A stretch of 14,151 bases of DNA from positions 1 through 14,151 of the forward strand of contig SXSX01000145.1 in the NCBI GenBank assembly GCA_005793295.1, written 5' to 3'. The notes beneath the pieces are model-generated. The model was given only the letters and a program-made list of their open reading frames with translations. It made no database searches and was not told where the DNA came from. A program made the translations under genes and the position numbers. This document shows, piece after piece, positions 5,747 through 12,676 of the stretch (position 1 is its first letter; each line of letters starts with the position of its first letter). The DNA is from Burkholderiales bacterium. GTDB taxonomy: Bacteria > Pseudomonadota > Gammaproteobacteria > Burkholderiales > Burkholderiaceae_C.

Positions 5747-7508
5747 GTTCCAATGCGGGCGTCTCGGACGCTAAAACTCGCTGCGCCCAGGGAGCAAGCC
5801 TTGTGGTGTCAGAGCGAAGTATTTCTTGTTTAACTGCCAAGATTTGTGCTGGATGCATCGAAAAACTTCGCAATCCCAAACCTAAAAGCAATCGGGTCAA
5901 TGTGACGTCCCCAGCCATCTCGCCACACACACTCACGGCTTTTCCTTGCTTGACACACTCTTCAATGGTAGACGCCACCAACTGCAAAACCGCAGGGTGC
6001 AAGGGATCATAAAGGTGGGCTACTGATTCATCAGCCCGGTCAATCGCCAAGGTGTACTGAATTAAATCATTGGTTCCGATAGACAAGAAATCAAAATGCT
6101 TTAGAAACAGTTTCAGGCTCAAGGCTGCGGCTGGAATTTCAATCATCGCGCCCAACTTTACGGGCCCGTATGCGACGTCTCGCTTATCGAGCATGGCTCG
6201 GGCGCGCTCTATATGAGCCAAAGTTTGACAAATTTCGCTAGCATGGGCCAACATGGGTATGAGCAAGTGCACTTGTCCAAACGCTGCCACTCGCAAAATA
6301 GCTCTTAATTGCGTCAAGAACATCGCCGGATCCGCCAAGCTCCAACGAATCGCACGCAAACCTAAAGCCGGGTTGAGATGGGCATCATCGTGCACGCTAG
6401 TGTCCAGCGGTTTGTCTGCGCCTACATCCACTGTTCGAATGGTGACGGGCAAACCCCGCATGCCTTCCACTGCACGCTTATAGGCTTGGAACTGCTCTTC
6501 TTCGTCGGGTAAATTTCCTTGGCGACCCATGAATAAAAATTCGCTACGAAACAAACCAACTCCCAAAGCGCCAGCTTGAAGCGCACTGCTTGCATCTTCA
6601 GGCATTTCAATGTTCGCAAGGAGTTGGATTTTTTCACCATCCATTGTCATGGCCGGTGTATGCAACAGCCTAGATAAACGACTGCGTTCTAAATCCCCTT
6701 GGCGTTGTTTGAAACCGTACTCGGCAAGAATAATGGAAGAGGGGTCAACGATGATGACTCCAGCGTCCCCATCGATAATGATCCAGTCATCTTGTCGCAC
6801 CACCTGGCTGCAGGTGCGAGCACCCACTACGGCAGGGATGTCCATACTGCGAGCAACAATCGCAGTGTGTGATGTTTTGCCACCGACATCGGTGATAAAT
6901 CCCGCAAACCCGCTTTGCTTAAATTGCAGCATGTCAGCCGGTGATAGGTCGTGCGCAACCAACACTAAAGGAACATCGACCGTGTCTCCTAAAAGCAGGT
7001 CTTGTTGCATCGGCTTACGTGTTGAGCGACCGGGCGATGCCACCACCGGCGAAGCCACACCTTTCATAGCACGCAAAATACGCTCAACAATCTGCTCTAG
7101 ATCGGCTTTGCGTTCTCGAAGATATTCATCTTCCATTTCATCAAAATAGCGAGCGATGATTTCGAGCTGCGTGGTGAGCGCCCACTCCGCGTTGTACAAC
7201 CTATCGGAGATCCACCCCTTCACGCCACTGATCAACTCTGCATCTTGCAGCAGCATAAGGTGCACATCCAACAACGCGCTCAACTCATGGGGCGCCTCTT
7301 TGGGCCCCATATGCGTGATACTCGTTTGCAGGCGTTGGAGTTCTTCAATTACGGCATCACGCCCAAGGCGCACCCGATCAATTTCTGCTTCGACGTCTTT
7401 GGCGGCAATAAAGTAATGCGCAACATCCATCCGGCTTGATGCGACCAGTACCGCACGTCCGATTGCCACTCCGCGTGAAACGGCTAAGCCATGGATGGAA
7501 AAAGTCAT
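5727..7508 (-). CDS. ptsI: PTS Enzyme I (phosphoenolpyruvate-protein phosphotransferase)
   Basis: First enzyme of the phosphotransferase system: it autophosphorylates with phosphoenolpyruvate and passes the phosphate to HPr. The 593-residue product has the EI start (IHGLAVSRGVAIGRAVLV), the HPr-binding helical domain, the phospho-histidine site GGKTSHTAIVARSM with His214, and the PEP-binding barrel with IGTNDLIQYTLAIDR and Cys528 in CGEMAGD. It lacks the N-terminal GAF domain of the nitrogen-type EI (PtsP), so it belongs to the ordinary EI class. It follows ptsH after 18 bp. No EIIB or EIIC gene is nearby, which points to a regulatory rather than sugar-uptake role. Its 3' end overlaps the regulator remnant by 20 bp. 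Confidence 0.97.
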   Translation of the reverse strand: MTFSIHGLAVSRGVAIGRAVLVASSRMDVAHYFIAAKDVEAEIDRVRLGRDAVIEELQRLQTSITHMGPKEAPHELSALLDVHLMLLQDAELISGVKGWISDRLYNAEWALTTQLEIIARYFDEMEDEYLRERKADLEQIVERILRAMKGVASPVVASPGRSTRKPMQQDLLLGDTVDVPLVLVAHDLSPADMLQFKQSGFAGFITDVGGKTSHTAIVARSMDIPAVVGARTCSQVVRQDDWIIIDGDAGVIIVDPSSIILAEYGFKQRQGDLERSRLSRLLHTPAMTMDGEKIQLLANIEMPEDASSALQAGALGVGLFRSEFLFMGRQGNLPDEEEQFQAYKRAVEGMRGLPVTIRTVDVGADKPLDTSVHDDAHLNPALGLRAIRWSLADPAMFLTQLRAILRVAAFGQVHLLIPMLAHASEICQTLAHIERARAMLDKRDVAYGPVKLGAMIEIPAAALSLKLFLKHFDFLSIGTNDLIQYTLAIDRADESVAHLYDPLHPAVLQLVASTIEECVKQGKAVSVCGEMAGDVTLTRLLLGLGLRSFSMHPAQILAVKQEILRSDTTRLAPWAQRVLASETPALELAAGGH

Positions 7509-7526
7509 TGCGCGAGCATCTCTCTT

Positions 7527-7796
7527 TTACTCGCCTTCGCCAAAGCGATCATTGATTAATGCCAGCAAAGCATCCATGGCCTCTTGCTCTTGGCCGCCAT
7601 CGGTTTCTATAACGATGTCTGAGCCCGCACCGGCAGCCAACATCATCACGCCCATAATGCTTTTTGCATTCACCCGGCGCTCCCCTTTGGTAATCCAAAC
7701 GGCACACGAAAAGCTGCCAGCTAATTTAGTGAGTTTGGCGGAGGCGCGGGCATGCAAGCCCAATTTATTGGTGATGGTAATGGGCTTACTGATCAT
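7527..7796 (-). CDS. ptsH: PTS phosphocarrier protein HPr
   Basis: Small cytosolic phosphocarrier that accepts phosphate from Enzyme I and passes it to EIIA. The 89-residue product has the active-site His15 in LGLHARASAKL and the regulatory Ser46 in NAKSIMGVMMLAAG. Ser46 is the residue phosphorylated by HPr kinase in bacteria that have HprK, and several betaproteobacteria do. The frame is open upstream to 7850, but the ATG at 7796 gives the family length and places residue 15 correctly. Its ATGA overlaps the stop of the EIIA gene by 4 bp, so translational coupling keeps these two phosphorelay partners together. Confidence 0.96.
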   Translation of the reverse strand: MISKPITITNKLGLHARASAKLTKLAGSFSCAVWITKGERRVNAKSIMGVMMLAAGAGSDIVIETDGGQEQEAMDALLALINDRFGEGE

Positions 7797-8212
7797 TGAT
7801 TTTCTTTCGCTAAATGGAGTGGGGAAGATACGGCGACTTGCATGATGCACTGCGTAGCTCCCGCTAATGCGCGCATGACAAGCCCATCTAAAGACTCGTT
7901 GCGGTAGGTGACGGCCTTAATCGCCATGGGCAAATTAACCCCAGCGACCAATTGGGAGTCCAATCCTTCGACTAATTTTTGCGCCACGTTGCAAGGTGTG
8001 GCACCGTAGATATCTGTCATCACCAACACTTGTTTGGTGCCCAGTTGTCTCATCAAGTTCCGCGCCTCATCCAGCGTTTTTTCTGGATCGACCGTGGGTT
8101 GAACATCCAAGGCCAATACACCATGATCTGCGTCTGGAAAAACATGCATCACGCATTCCCGTAGTGCGCTGGCTAGGGGTGCGTGAGCGATCAGTAATAT
8201 TCCAATGGTCAT
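7793..8212 (-). CDS. PTS EIIA component, mannose/fructose (Man) family
   Basis: Single-domain EIIA of the mannose family, a cytosolic acceptor of phosphate from HPr. The 139-residue product has the phosphorylation site His10 in ILLIAHAPLA and the conserved Asp67 in MTDIYGATPCN, followed by NLPMAIKAVTYR. In E. coli the homologous domain is fused to EIIB (ManX); here it stands alone with ptsH and ptsI and no EIIB, EIIC or EIID. In other betaproteobacteria this EIIA-HPr-EI trio often follows glutathione synthesis genes, whereas here an MFS transporter gene lies 29 bp upstream. The frame is open to 8344, but the ATG at 8212 matches the family start (MTIGILLIAH). The ribosome binding site is weak. 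Confidence 0.93.
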   Translation of the reverse strand: MTIGILLIAHAPLASALRECVMHVFPDADHGVLALDVQPTVDPEKTLDEARNLMRQLGTKQVLVMTDIYGATPCNVAQKLVEGLDSQLVAGVNLPMAIKAVTYRNESLDGLVMRALAGATQCIMQVAVSSPLHLAKENQ

Positions 8213-8241
8213 GAAGGTATTGTCGACAGTTGAGTGTTTGA

Positions 8242-9501
8242 TTATGGCTTTTTTGCTCGCAAAAAATGCACATATGCACACAAGCAGCAAAGTCCGTACG
8301 CCGCAATGGCGCCTTGGTACGCCGCTGGCTCTGCCCAACCCCACGCTCGCAAGCCATCAATCACCAAACCCACGCCCCATTGCACTGCAAAAACGCCGCT
8401 AAATATGACCAGATTGAATGCCGACAGTGCGCGGCCCGCCAGCTCCGTTTTAAACGCCATACCTATTGCGGGTTGTGCCAAAGCAGCCACTGTTGAGCTT
8501 ACGCAATACACCGTCCAAACAATGACGGATGCTTCCCCCACGTAATCGGCGCTTGCAACAAGTACCGCAACCATCACGAGACTGATAGGCAAACCGCGCT
8601 TCATGAGCGTATTTGCGCTCAGTCCTCTTTTGGTGAGCCAAGGGTTGGCCCAACCCCACAGCAAATAGGCCAGCATCATTGATACATTGAGCCAAAACAT
8701 CCCTGAGCCAGCCTGCTCTGGCGTCATTCCTGCGACTTTGACCATCCAAGGGGCAGCCCAAAGCGTTTGCATGGCCACCATACCGCCATAGCCCACAAAA
8801 CCATACGGGACAAGGCTTCGGAAATAGGCGTTACTCCACACGGCTCCATAACCTGGGGGCTCTTTGGGCTCGACTGCCTCACCATGCGTTTGGTGTTGCG
8901 TTGTCATTTTGCTCGGTACTTGCCAAGCAATCAAAACCATGGAGACTGCTAATAACGCACCCAAGCCTAAAAATATACCCCTCCATTCAATGTGAGGCAT
9001 CAGCCATTGGACCGGCAAGGTGGAAGCCACCATCCCCAAGGCACCGGTCATTAGCATCCACGAATTCGCTCGCATTTGTAATGCTGGGTCGTACCAACGG
9101 CGGTAGCCCGTCAGCGGAGCCATCAAGCAAGCACTTACGCCTACGCCACATAGCATCCGTCCCAACAACAAACCAACGAATCCTGTCGCATTAGCAAACG
9201 CAATACAAGCCAACACCGCGATACTTAAAAAGCCCAATACGACGCGCTGTGGTCCAAAACGATCTAGCAAAGTCCCCAAAGGGAGCTGAGTTAGCGCGAA
9301 TCCGAAGAAATAGCCACCCGCCAACAATCCCAAGTTACCCGCAGTAAGGTCAAACTCTTGAACCAGCGTGGGCGCCAGGGTTGCAGTGATTGCACGAATA
9401 AGCGTTGATAAGAAATAGGCAAACGCAAAGACCAAAAACACCAACACCGCCTGCTGAGGTTTCAGAAAGTCGACAGGACGCATATCCAAGCGGGTATTCA
9501 T
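8242..9501 (-). CDS. Major facilitator superfamily (MFS) transporter
   Basis: Inner-membrane secondary transporter of the MFS; the substrate cannot be read from the sequence. The 419-residue product has about 12 hydrophobic segments in two halves with a polar central loop at about 204-225 (KMTTQHQTHGEAVEPKEPPG). The loop between helices 2 and 3 carries the MFS motif A form GTLLDRFGPQRVV at 76-88. The arginine near position 36 (STLIRAITATLAP) and the GRMLCGVGVSACLMAP helix are typical of anion or nitrate/sugar-phosphate-like branches, but that is only suggestive. Its ATGA start overlaps the lipoprotein gene stop by 4 bp, and the PTS genes follow after 29 bp, so one five-gene operon is likely. 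Confidence 0.9.
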   Translation of the reverse strand: MNTRLDMRPVDFLKPQQAVLVFLVFAFAYFLSTLIRAITATLAPTLVQEFDLTAGNLGLLAGGYFFGFALTQLPLGTLLDRFGPQRVVLGFLSIAVLACIAFANATGFVGLLLGRMLCGVGVSACLMAPLTGYRRWYDPALQMRANSWMLMTGALGMVASTLPVQWLMPHIEWRGIFLGLGALLAVSMVLIAWQVPSKMTTQHQTHGEAVEPKEPPGYGAVWSNAYFRSLVPYGFVGYGGMVAMQTLWAAPWMVKVAGMTPEQAGSGMFWLNVSMMLAYLLWGWANPWLTKRGLSANTLMKRGLPISLVMVAVLVASADYVGEASVIVWTVYCVSSTVAALAQPAIGMAFKTELAGRALSAFNLVIFSGVFAVQWGVGLVIDGLRAWGWAEPAAYQGAIAAYGLCCLCAYVHFLRAKKP

Positions 9502-10052
9502 TGAATTTTTACTTCGCTAAAAAATGGCTCGGCTTGATCCGATGTGATGGCTCGGGCATACATGGCCAAATGGTAGATCTCCGTTCCAAGAACCACCCAC
9601 GCCAACTGTGCCTTCAACACTTGCCCGTTACTACGCGTTCCAGTCAACTTAAAAAACTGCCCTGTCGCTGGTTTTTCACCGCGCGCTTGAAATACGCTTT
9701 GTTGCGGCGCTCCTGCTAGCATTTGTTTAAAACTGGCGTTTTGCCATGCTGCTGCGACAGCTTGGCTCTCACTGGAAATTGACACTTTGGCATGACTTAC
9801 GGCATACATCACCCCTTGGGCTTCACAGCCCATCATCTCCATTTGGATTTTTTGCCCGCCAATCTCTAACTCTCTTTGCGCTCGGTCAGGCTTGCAAGGC
9901 AACCAAGTGCTCACTCCATCCAAATTGACGGCTCTCCAATTCAGGGCCGGAGTGCAACCTGCCAAACCAAGGACCATAATCAGGCCGAGCAACCCAAGGC
10001 GGTATCGACCTTTGGCATTCATCGACAATGCATTTGCGTTAAACTTTTTCAT
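9498..10052 (-). CDS. Uncharacterised lipoprotein
   Basis: Predicted envelope lipoprotein of unknown function. The start at 10052 gives 184 residues, with a basic N-terminus, a hydrophobic stretch LGLLGLIMVLG and the lipobox LAGC, whose Cys33 would be lipidated. The mature part of about 150 residues has two further cysteines (WLPCKPD and MMGCEA), which could form a disulfide, and ends with alternating strands (AQLAWVVLGTEIYHLAMYA). In-frame ATGs at 10067 and 10022 are alternatives; 10022 would give a cleaner, shorter signal peptide (MNAKGRYR before the hydrophobic core), and none has a strong ribosome binding site. It is divergent from a TlpA-like gene only 19 bp away and overlaps the MFS gene by 4 bp. 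I do not recognise a named domain. Confidence 0.78.
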   Translation of the reverse strand: MKKFNANALSMNAKGRYRLGLLGLIMVLGLAGCTPALNWRAVNLDGVSTWLPCKPDRAQRELEIGGQKIQMEMMGCEAQGVMYAVSHAKVSISSESQAVAAAWQNASFKQMLAGAPQQSVFQARGEKPATGQFFKLTGTRSNGQVLKAQLAWVVLGTEIYHLAMYARAITSDQAEPFFSEVKIQ

Positions 10053-10071
10053 ATCCAAAGCGCCCATCTTC

Positions 10072-10569
10072 ATGAAACGTAATTTCACCATTGCAGTCAT
10101 CCTAACGGCTGGTCTATTGATTGGCGCCGCTTTGCTATGGAAGTCCGAGTCTATCGCCCCGAGCAGCACTTTTGTGATGCTCGATGGGAGCACCCAACAT
10201 ACCTCCGATCTCAAAGGTCAAGTCACGCTGGTGAATTTTTGGGCAACGAGCTGCGTCACCTGTGTTGCGGAAATGCCTGAGATGGTAAGCACTTTTGAGA
10301 AGTTCAAAGGCCAAGGTTTTAGGACGCTTGCTGTATCCATGCAATACGATCCGCCGAGTTACGTCGTGAATTTTGTTCAATCCCGCAAACTCCCTTTTGA
10401 TGTTGCCATTGACAACACGGGCGCAATTGCAAAAGCTTGGGGAGATGTTCAACTGACTCCTACAAGTTACTTGGTAGACAAAAAGGGACGCATCGTTAAA
10501 CGCTACGTTGGCACCCCCGACTTTGCTCAGTTAGACGCCCTCATCGCTCAGCTTTTGAAAGAGACCTGA
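10072..10569 (+). CDS. TlpA-like thioredoxin-fold protein
   Basis: Membrane-anchored or exported thiol-disulfide protein acting in the periplasm; relatives (TlpA, ResA, CcmG) reduce cytochrome c maturation or oxidase assembly factors. The 165-residue product starts with MKRNFTIAVILTAGLLIGAALL, a signal anchor without a lipobox or clear cleavage site. The thioredoxin core carries FWATSCVTCVAEMP with Cys61 and Cys64; the CVTC pair with the following EMP is the TlpA/ResA form. The cis-proline is Pro130 in LTPTSYLVD. The insertion between strands 3 and 4 (SMQYDPPSYVVNFVQSRKLPF) matches the family. The frame is open upstream, but the ATG at 10072 gives the signal anchor. The start lies 19 bp from the divergent lipoprotein start, and a GNAT gene follows after 28 bp. 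Confidence 0.92.
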   Translation: MKRNFTIAVILTAGLLIGAALLWKSESIAPSSTFVMLDGSTQHTSDLKGQVTLVNFWATSCVTCVAEMPEMVSTFEKFKGQGFRTLAVSMQYDPPSYVVNFVQSRKLPFDVAIDNTGAIAKAWGDVQLTPTSYLVDKKGRIVKRYVGTPDFAQLDALIAQLLKET

Positions 10570-10597
10570 TTCGCAAGCCCGCGCTCGCGCCCTCCTC

Positions 10598-11104
10598 ATG
10601 AACAAGCCCTCGCCCTCGCAAAACTCAAAGGTCGAACTGATTTCGCCGCAGTCGGCTGCTGACTTTGCTGCTCTGCGAAGCCTATTGCAAGAATACGCCG
10701 ACTCAATTGATGCAGTCGCATGTTTCGAAAATTTTGAGGTGGAGTTAAGAGATTTGCCTGGAGACTATGCGGCTCCCCGTGGGCATTTACTTTTAGCGAG
10801 TGTGGACGGCGTGTGGGCCGGCTGCTGTGCTTTGCGACCCCTGGACAACGCTGACTACCCCAATGCTTGTGAGATGAAGCGTTTGTTTGTCCAGCCGCGG
10901 TGTCGAGCCAAAGGAGTAGGCCGCTTACTCGCCCAGGCGATGCTAGATTACGCGCATTTGCACGATTACAGTTGCGTGCTCTTAGATACCTTGAGCGATA
11001 TGGAAACCGCACGAGCGCTTTACCAAGAACTCGGGTTTGAAGAAATTCCGCCTTACCATTTCAACCCCATCTCTGGGGCACATTACTTAAAAGCAGACCT
11101 CTAA
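10598..11104 (+). CDS. GNAT-family N-acetyltransferase
   Basis: Acetyl-CoA-dependent N-acetyltransferase of the GNAT superfamily; the acceptor is unknown. The 168-residue product shows the acetyl-CoA loop in CEMKRLFVQPRCRAKGVGRLL (motif A, with the R-x-K-G-x-G-R form at about 103-109) and the later motif B in LLDTLSDMETARALYQELGFEEI. Substrate-side residues at the N-terminus are poorly conserved, including an acidic stretch (SIDAVACFENFEVELRDL). It starts 28 bp after the TlpA-like gene, so both are probably in one transcript. It is convergent with the peroxiredoxin gene across 39 bp. Function is not implied by the neighbours. Confidence 0.92.
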   Translation: MNKPSPSQNSKVELISPQSAADFAALRSLLQEYADSIDAVACFENFEVELRDLPGDYAAPRGHLLLASVDGVWAGCCALRPLDNADYPNACEMKRLFVQPRCRAKGVGRLLAQAMLDYAHLHDYSCVLLDTLSDMETARALYQELGFEEIPPYHFNPISGAHYLKADL

Positions 11105-11109
11105 CGCCA

Positions 11110-11144
11110 TTGCGCTCAAGGTCCACTTTGCGCTCTAGGTCAAT
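11110..11144. repeat. Short tandem direct repeat between convergent genes
   Basis: Two adjacent 17-bp units, 11110-11126 and 11128-11144, share the core TTGCGCTCWAGGTC with one internal difference. They fill the gap between the GNAT and peroxiredoxin stop codons. No hairpin with a T-run is seen here, so no intrinsic terminator is called for either gene. Confidence 0.5.
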
Positions 11145-11650
11145 TAGCCTTTGGCCTGCGCCAACAAAGTTTGCGCGTCGCTGACTTCAAACTTTCCTGG
11201 GCCCTCGATGTTCAAGGTCGCCACTTTTCCATTTTTAACCAACATCGAATAACGGTTGCTGCGCAAACCCATGCCGCGGCTTGTCAAATCCAATGTCAAA
11301 CCAGTGGCCTGAGTGAATGCGGCACTTCCATCGGCCAACATACGCACTTTGGTGCCAGTTTTCTGATCACGCGCCCACGCACCCATGACAAATGCATCAT
11401 TGACACTGACGCACCAGATTTCATCCACCCCTGCGGCCTTGAACTCGGCAAAGTGCTCAACATAGCCAGGGACATGTTTTGCAGAGCATGTTGGCGTATA
11501 CGCGCCAGGCAATGCAAACAATGCGATAGTTTTGCCAGCGCTGGCTTTGCTCACGTCAACCGCATTGGGTCCAATGCTGCAGCCTTCGCCTTCAACCTCT
11601 GAATATTCCATCAGTGTGGATGCGGGAAGTGTGTCGCCTACCTTGATCAT
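11144..11650 (-). CDS. Peroxiredoxin, Prx5-like
   Basis: Thiol peroxidase that reduces hydrogen peroxide and organic hydroperoxides in the cytosol. The 168-residue product has the peroxidatic Cys55 in LPGAYTPTCSAKHVP, with the Thr and Pro of the PxxxTxxC motif. It also has the Prx5 signature VSVNDAFVMGAW at 81-92 and the conserved Arg133 in SNRYSMLV. Cys24 and Cys80 are also present, but neither is at a standard resolving position, so it is probably regenerated by an external thiol such as glutaredoxin with glutathione; that part is inference. The ATG at 11650 is preceded by AAGGAG at a good distance. It stands alone downstream of the S10 operon terminator, so it should have its own promoter in 11651-11692. 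Confidence 0.95.
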   Translation of the reverse strand: MIKVGDTLPASTLMEYSEVEGEGCSIGPNAVDVSKASAGKTIALFALPGAYTPTCSAKHVPGYVEHFAEFKAAGVDEIWCVSVNDAFVMGAWARDQKTGTKVRMLADGSAAFTQATGLTLDLTSRGMGLRSNRYSMLVKNGKVATLNIEGPGKFEVSDAQTLLAQAKG

Positions 11651-11692
11651 GGGTGCTCCTTAATGGGTTGGATTAAATACGTCTCAGAAATG

Positions 11693-11723
11693 AAAAACGG
11701 CCCACAATTGTGGACCGTTTTTT
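11693..11723 (-). terminator. Intrinsic terminator of the S10 operon
   Basis: On the minus strand an A-run, ACGG, the palindrome CCACAATTGTGG, CCGT and a T-run form a near-continuous stem around AATT; a G-U wobble bridges the only non-Watson-Crick position. It lies 30 bp after the rpsQ stop. The symmetric A and T tracts mean it could also work in the other direction. Confidence 0.85.
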
Positions 11724-11753
11724 GAGGATGCGTAAGTATTAAGCCAAATAGGC

Positions 11754-12023
11754 TTATACCGCTACTGCCTTTTCAACCAAACGGGTTGCTACCCAGTTTT
11801 TGGTTTTAGAGATGGGCCGGCTTTCGGTAATTTCTACCGTATCTCCCAACTTGTACGCGCCGGTTTCGTCATGGGCGTGGTACTTGCTGGATTTGCCGAC
11901 AATCTTGCCATAGAGTTCGTGCTTAACACGACGCTCAATAAGCACAGTTACTGTCTTAGCACGCTTATCGCTGACCACCTTGCCAATCAAGGTGCGCTTG
12001 AGGGATTTTTTAGCTTCCGTCAT
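11754..12023 (-). CDS. rpsQ: 30S ribosomal protein S17
   Basis: Primary 16S rRNA-binding protein of the small subunit. The 89-residue product has the S17 OB-fold pattern: the start KKSLKRTLIGKVVSDKRAKT, the central HELYGKIVGKSSKYHAHDE, and the C-terminal GDTVEITESRPISKTKNW. Length matches the family. The ATG at 12023 has an AAGGAG site with good spacing, and rpmC ends 10 bp upstream. It is the last gene of the cluster, followed by the terminator rather than by rplN, which comes next in the canonical order (S10 then spc). Confidence 0.98.
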   Translation of the reverse strand: MTEAKKSLKRTLIGKVVSDKRAKTVTVLIERRVKHELYGKIVGKSSKYHAHDETGAYKLGDTVEITESRPISKTKNWVATRLVEKAVAV

Positions 12024-12033
12024 TTATCGCTCC

Positions 12034-12240
12034 TTATTTGGCGGATGTTTCAACGCTTTGCTTTTCGACAAGAATGGTCTTGGCGCGAGCAATATCGCGG
12101 CGCGCAATGCGCAGCGTAGCGGTGTTGGTAATTTGTTGCGTGGCTTTTTGCATACGCAGACCAAAGTGAGCTCGTTGGAGTTCTTTGATCTCGGTTTGCA
12201 GGCCGACAACGTCTTTTTTGCGCAGTTCAGTCGTTTTCAT
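12034..12240 (-). CDS. rpmC: 50S ribosomal protein L29
   Basis: Small helical protein of the large subunit near the peptide exit tunnel. The 68-residue product carries the L29 core ELRKKDVVGLQTEIKELQR and HFGLRMQKATQQ, followed by ARRDIARAKTILVEK. Two in-frame ATGs, at 12249 and 12240, compete. The AGGAG lies 1 nt before the first but 10 nt before the second, so 12240 is favoured; using 12249 would add only three residues. It follows rplP after 17 bp with the 12240 start. Confidence 0.95.
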   Translation of the reverse strand: MKTTELRKKDVVGLQTEIKELQRAHFGLRMQKATQQITNTATLRIARRDIARAKTILVEKQSVETSAK

Positions 12241-12257
12241 TTTCGTCATTCTCCTGA

Positions 12258-12674
12258 TTACTGGCCGATCATGCGGCTGACAAAGGTCGTACGCAAAGGC
12301 AGTTTGGCAGCAGCCAAACGGAATGCTTCACGGGCGAGCGCTTCTGGCACACCGACAATTTCAAACACGATTTTTCCGGGCTGAATTTCAGCCACGTAGT
12401 ACTCGGGATTGCCTTTGCCGTTACCCATACGCACTTCAGCAGGCTTTTGGGAAATTGGCTTGTCCGGGAAAACGCGAATCCAGATACGACCGCCACGTTT
12501 GACGTGACGAGAAATTGCACGGCGTGCAGCTTCAATCTGGCGAGCCGTCAAGCGGCCGCGATCTGTACATTTGAGTCCGAAATCACCGAATGCGACCGAG
12601 CTTCCTCGGGTAGCAATGCCGGTGTTACGGCCCTTCTGCTCTTTGCGGTATTTGCGACGAGCGGGTTGCAACAT
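12258..12674 (-). CDS. rplP: 50S ribosomal protein L16
   Basis: Large-subunit protein near the peptidyl transferase and A-site tRNA region. The 138-residue product begins MLQPARRKYRKEQKGRN and contains FGDFGLKCTDRGRLTARQIEAARR, then RGGRIWIRVFPDKPISQKP and RMGNGKGNPEYYVAEIQPG, all diagnostic of L16. Length matches the family. The start at 12674 is 2 bp after the rpsC stop, and its AAGGAG ribosome binding site lies inside the last codons of rpsC, so the two are probably translationally coupled. Confidence 0.98.
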   Translation of the reverse strand: MLQPARRKYRKEQKGRNTGIATRGSSVAFGDFGLKCTDRGRLTARQIEAARRAISRHVKRGGRIWIRVFPDKPISQKPAEVRMGNGKGNPEYYVAEIQPGKIVFEIVGVPEALAREAFRLAAAKLPLRTTFVSRMIGQ

Positions 12675-12676
12675 GG

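Noticed and set aside
9892..10071. Upstream extension of the TlpA-like gene by 60 codons
   Set aside because: It is antisense to the lipoprotein gene and would bury the clear signal anchor that begins at 10072.
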